A stretch of DNA of 5,870 nt from Actinomycetota bacterium (GTDB lineage Bacteria > Actinomycetota > Thermoleophilia > Solirubrobacterales > 70-9), in the NCBI GenBank assembly GCA_018268695.1, contig JAFDWD010000234.1, positions 1 through 5,870 of the forward strand, read 5' to 3'. Made by a program: the position numbers and the translations under genes. How positions within the stretch are numbered: position 1 is the first letter of the stretch; the number at the start of each line of letters is the position of its first letter. The notes beneath the pieces were generated by a model. The model did not search any database and was not told the origin of the DNA. It saw only the letters and a list, made by a program, of their open reading frames with translations. This document shows, in pieces, positions 4,907 through 5,870 of this stretch.

Positions 4907-5870
4907 AAGGTTCACGCTAACGCCGCTCTCGGACCGGCGGGCAGGCTGGCGCTGGTGCAGGCGATCGAGTCGGGGATGACGTTGAGGGCGGCAGCTGCCG
5001 CCCTCAACGTCGCGCCGGCCACGGCACACCGCTGGTGGCATCGATGGCGGCTCGCGGATGCACAGGAGCGCCGATCCGGGCATTGGCTCCGTGACCGCTC
5101 CTCACGTCCCGACCGACAGCCCCGTCGTCTCACCGCAGCCGAGGAGGAGCCGATCCTGCGGGCACGGCGGGAGACCAACCTCGGTCCCGGCCGCCTGGCG
5201 GGGATCTGCCGACGGGCGCGCTCGACGATCTGGAAGGTCCTGCACCGACACGGCCTCTCGCGGCGATCCGGCGCGGCCCGCGAGACCTACCGCCGCTACG
5301 AGTGGTCTGCGCCCGGCGCCCTGCTCCACGTCGACATCGCCCGCCTGGCCCGCTTCGAGCGCCCGGGACATGCCGTCACCGGCATCCGTGACAGGACCTG
5401 GGCCGAGAAGCGTGCCGGGGTCGGCCACGTCTACCTGCACTGCGTCGTCGACGACCACTCCCGTTATGCCTACGTGGAGCAGCACCGTGACCAGGGCGGG
5501 GACACCGCGGCGGCGGTCCTGGGACGCGCGATCGAGCACTTCTCGGTACTCGGCCTGCGGCCTCCCGAGGCGGTGATGAGCGACAACGCCTTCGCCTACC
5601 GCAGGAGCCGTGCCTTCCGGTCCGTGCTCGAGCGCCACGGCGCCCGTCACATCCTCACCCCGCCCTATACGCCCCGCTGGAACGGCAAGGTCGAGCGCTT
5701 CATCCAGACCTTGAAGCAGGAGTGGGCGTACGCCCACTCCTGGCCGAACTCGGCCGAGCGCTCGAGGGCCCTGCCATCCTTCATCCGCTACTACAACCGG
5801 CGCAGGCCCCACAGCTCACTCGGAGACCGGCCGCCGATCAGCCGCGTTCACAACGTCCGTGGGCAGGACA
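4904..5870 (+). CDS. IS481-family DDE transposase (stop codon beyond the window)
   Basis: 322 codons are visible and look nearly complete for the family. The protein cuts and joins the ends of the element. An N-terminal helix-turn-helix (about residues 24-48, MTLRAAAAALNVAPATAHRW) would bind the inverted repeats. The integrase-like catalytic core has Asp144 (LLHVDIARL), Asp227 (VMSDNAF) and Glu264 (NGKVERFIQTLK), with 36 residues between the last two, close to the DD35E pattern. The C-terminal YYNRRRPHSSLGDRPP is typical. ATG 4904 has AAGGAGG 6 nt upstream. The frame runs through the right inverted repeat to the window edge without a stop. If the 6-bp target GCTAGG follows 5870, the next codons are AGC TAG. 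Rare codons (TTG, AGG, GCA, GCT) cluster at residues 27-31, in the left half of a 34-bp palindrome. Confidence 0.95.
   Translation, partial: MKVHANAALGPAGRLALVQAIESGMTLRAAAAALNVAPATAHRWWHRWRLADAQERRSGHWLRDRSSRPDRQPRRLTAAEEEPILRARRETNLGPGRLAGICRRARSTIWKVLHRHGLSRRSGAARETYRRYEWSAPGALLHVDIARLARFERPGHAVTGIRDRTWAEKRAGVGHVYLHCVVDDHSRYAYVEQHRDQGGDTAAAVLGRAIEHFSVLGLRPPEAVMSDNAFAYRRSRAFRSVLERHGARHILTPPYTPRWNGKVERFIQTLKQEWAYAHSWPNSAERSRALPSFIRYYNRRRPHSSLGDRPPISRVHNVRGQD
4978..5011. repeat. 34-bp perfect palindrome within the transposase gene
   Basis: GACGTTGAGGGCGGCAG (4978-4994) is followed directly by its exact reverse complement (4995-5011), with no loop. It covers codons 26-36 and the last base of codon 25, in the helix-turn-helix. 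The next outer pair (4977/5012) is a T-G wobble in RNA. As RNA it would make a very stable hairpin about 75 nt after the start codon; as DNA it could extrude a cruciform or bind a dimeric protein. Confidence 0.9.
5717..5742. repeat. 26-bp perfect palindrome within the transposase gene
   Basis: CAGGAGTGGGCGT (5717-5729) is followed directly by its exact reverse complement (5730-5742). It covers codons 272-280, shortly after the catalytic Glu264 codon. The EWAY-type residues encoded here are commonly conserved in the family, so protein constraint may explain part, but not all, of the symmetry. Confidence 0.9.
5844..5870 (-). repeat. right terminal inverted repeat (IRR)
   Basis: Read on the minus strand from 5870 it begins TGTCCTGCCCAC and ends ACGTTGTGAACGC, aligning with IRL without gaps. 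It lies entirely within the transposase coding frame (codons 314-322), so the last residues of the protein are encoded by the transposon end. Confidence 0.85.

Larger units (their letters stand above)
4810..5870 (+). mobile_element. IS481-family insertion sequence, 1061 bp, apparently end to end
   Basis: The element is bounded by 27-bp imperfect inverted repeats and encodes one DDE transposase filling nearly all of it. 1061 bp is in the usual range for the IS481 family (about 1 kb). The left end follows a GCTAGG target. The right repeat ends at the last base of the window, so its right target copy cannot be checked and the true end could lie slightly farther out. The transposase has no frameshift or internal stop, so the copy may be active. 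Unusual contents are a hairpin over the transposase start and two long perfect palindromes inside the gene. It separates the 20-codon reading frame from whatever follows. Confidence 0.9.

Noticed and set aside
5256..5285. TCTCGCGG / CCGCGAGA inverted repeat with a 14-nt loop in the transposase gene
   Set aside because: Eight-bp GC-rich arms are expected by chance at this base composition; it is not comparable with the two long loop-less palindromes.
5102..5812. A 236-codon minus-strand frame inside the insertion sequence
   Set aside because: It is antisense to a transposase whose DDE residues and helix-turn-helix are all intact; no family features are visible in it.

Overview
The window comes from a high-GC bacterium. 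Base composition, codon use rich in C/G at third positions, the mix of leaderless and Shine-Dalgarno starts, and an IS481-type element all suit Actinomycetota. A Thermoleophilia-like host is possible, but the sequence alone does not settle this. There is no rRNA, tRNA, CRISPR array or phage gene.

Layout. (1) Positions 1-1895, minus strand: most of an Old Yellow Enzyme/FadH-type flavin oxidoreductase (FMN barrel, degenerate Fe-S cysteine motif, NAD(P)/FAD-type domain). Its C-terminus lies off the left edge. (2) Positions 1889-2488, plus strand: a TetR-family repressor. Its likely GTG start overlaps the oxidoreductase start by 7 bp, so each gene's upstream control region lies in the other's coding sequence. 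(3) Positions 2503-4539, minus strand, tail-to-tail with the TetR gene: a 678-residue homologue of the large (beta) subunit of N,N-dimethylformamidase, with a good sigma70-like promoter and Shine-Dalgarno. No small-subunit gene is visible. (4) Positions 4540-4809: a divergent intergenic region with hairpins and a 20-codon reading frame behind a very strong ribosome binding site. (5) Positions 4810-5870: an apparently full-length IS481-family insertion sequence of 1061 bp, with imperfect 27-bp terminal inverted repeats, inserted in a GCTAGG (NCTAGN) target.

The first three genes look like a small accessory catabolic locus: a flavoprotein reductase, its probable local TetR regulator, and an iron-dependent amidohydrolase-like enzyme. 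DMF-type hydrolysis would yield dimethylamine and formate, and the flavoprotein superfamily includes amine dehydrogenases. However, the flavoprotein's active-site motif looks more like an ene-reductase, so a joint pathway is only a hypothesis.

The most unusual structure is inside the insertion sequence. There are two perfect, loop-less palindromes in the transposase gene (34 bp at 4978-5011 and 26 bp at 5717-5742). An 11-bp inverted repeat would fold over the transposase Shine-Dalgarno and start codon. The transposase frame has no stop before the right end, and a GCTAGG target duplication just past the window would supply an in-frame TAG.
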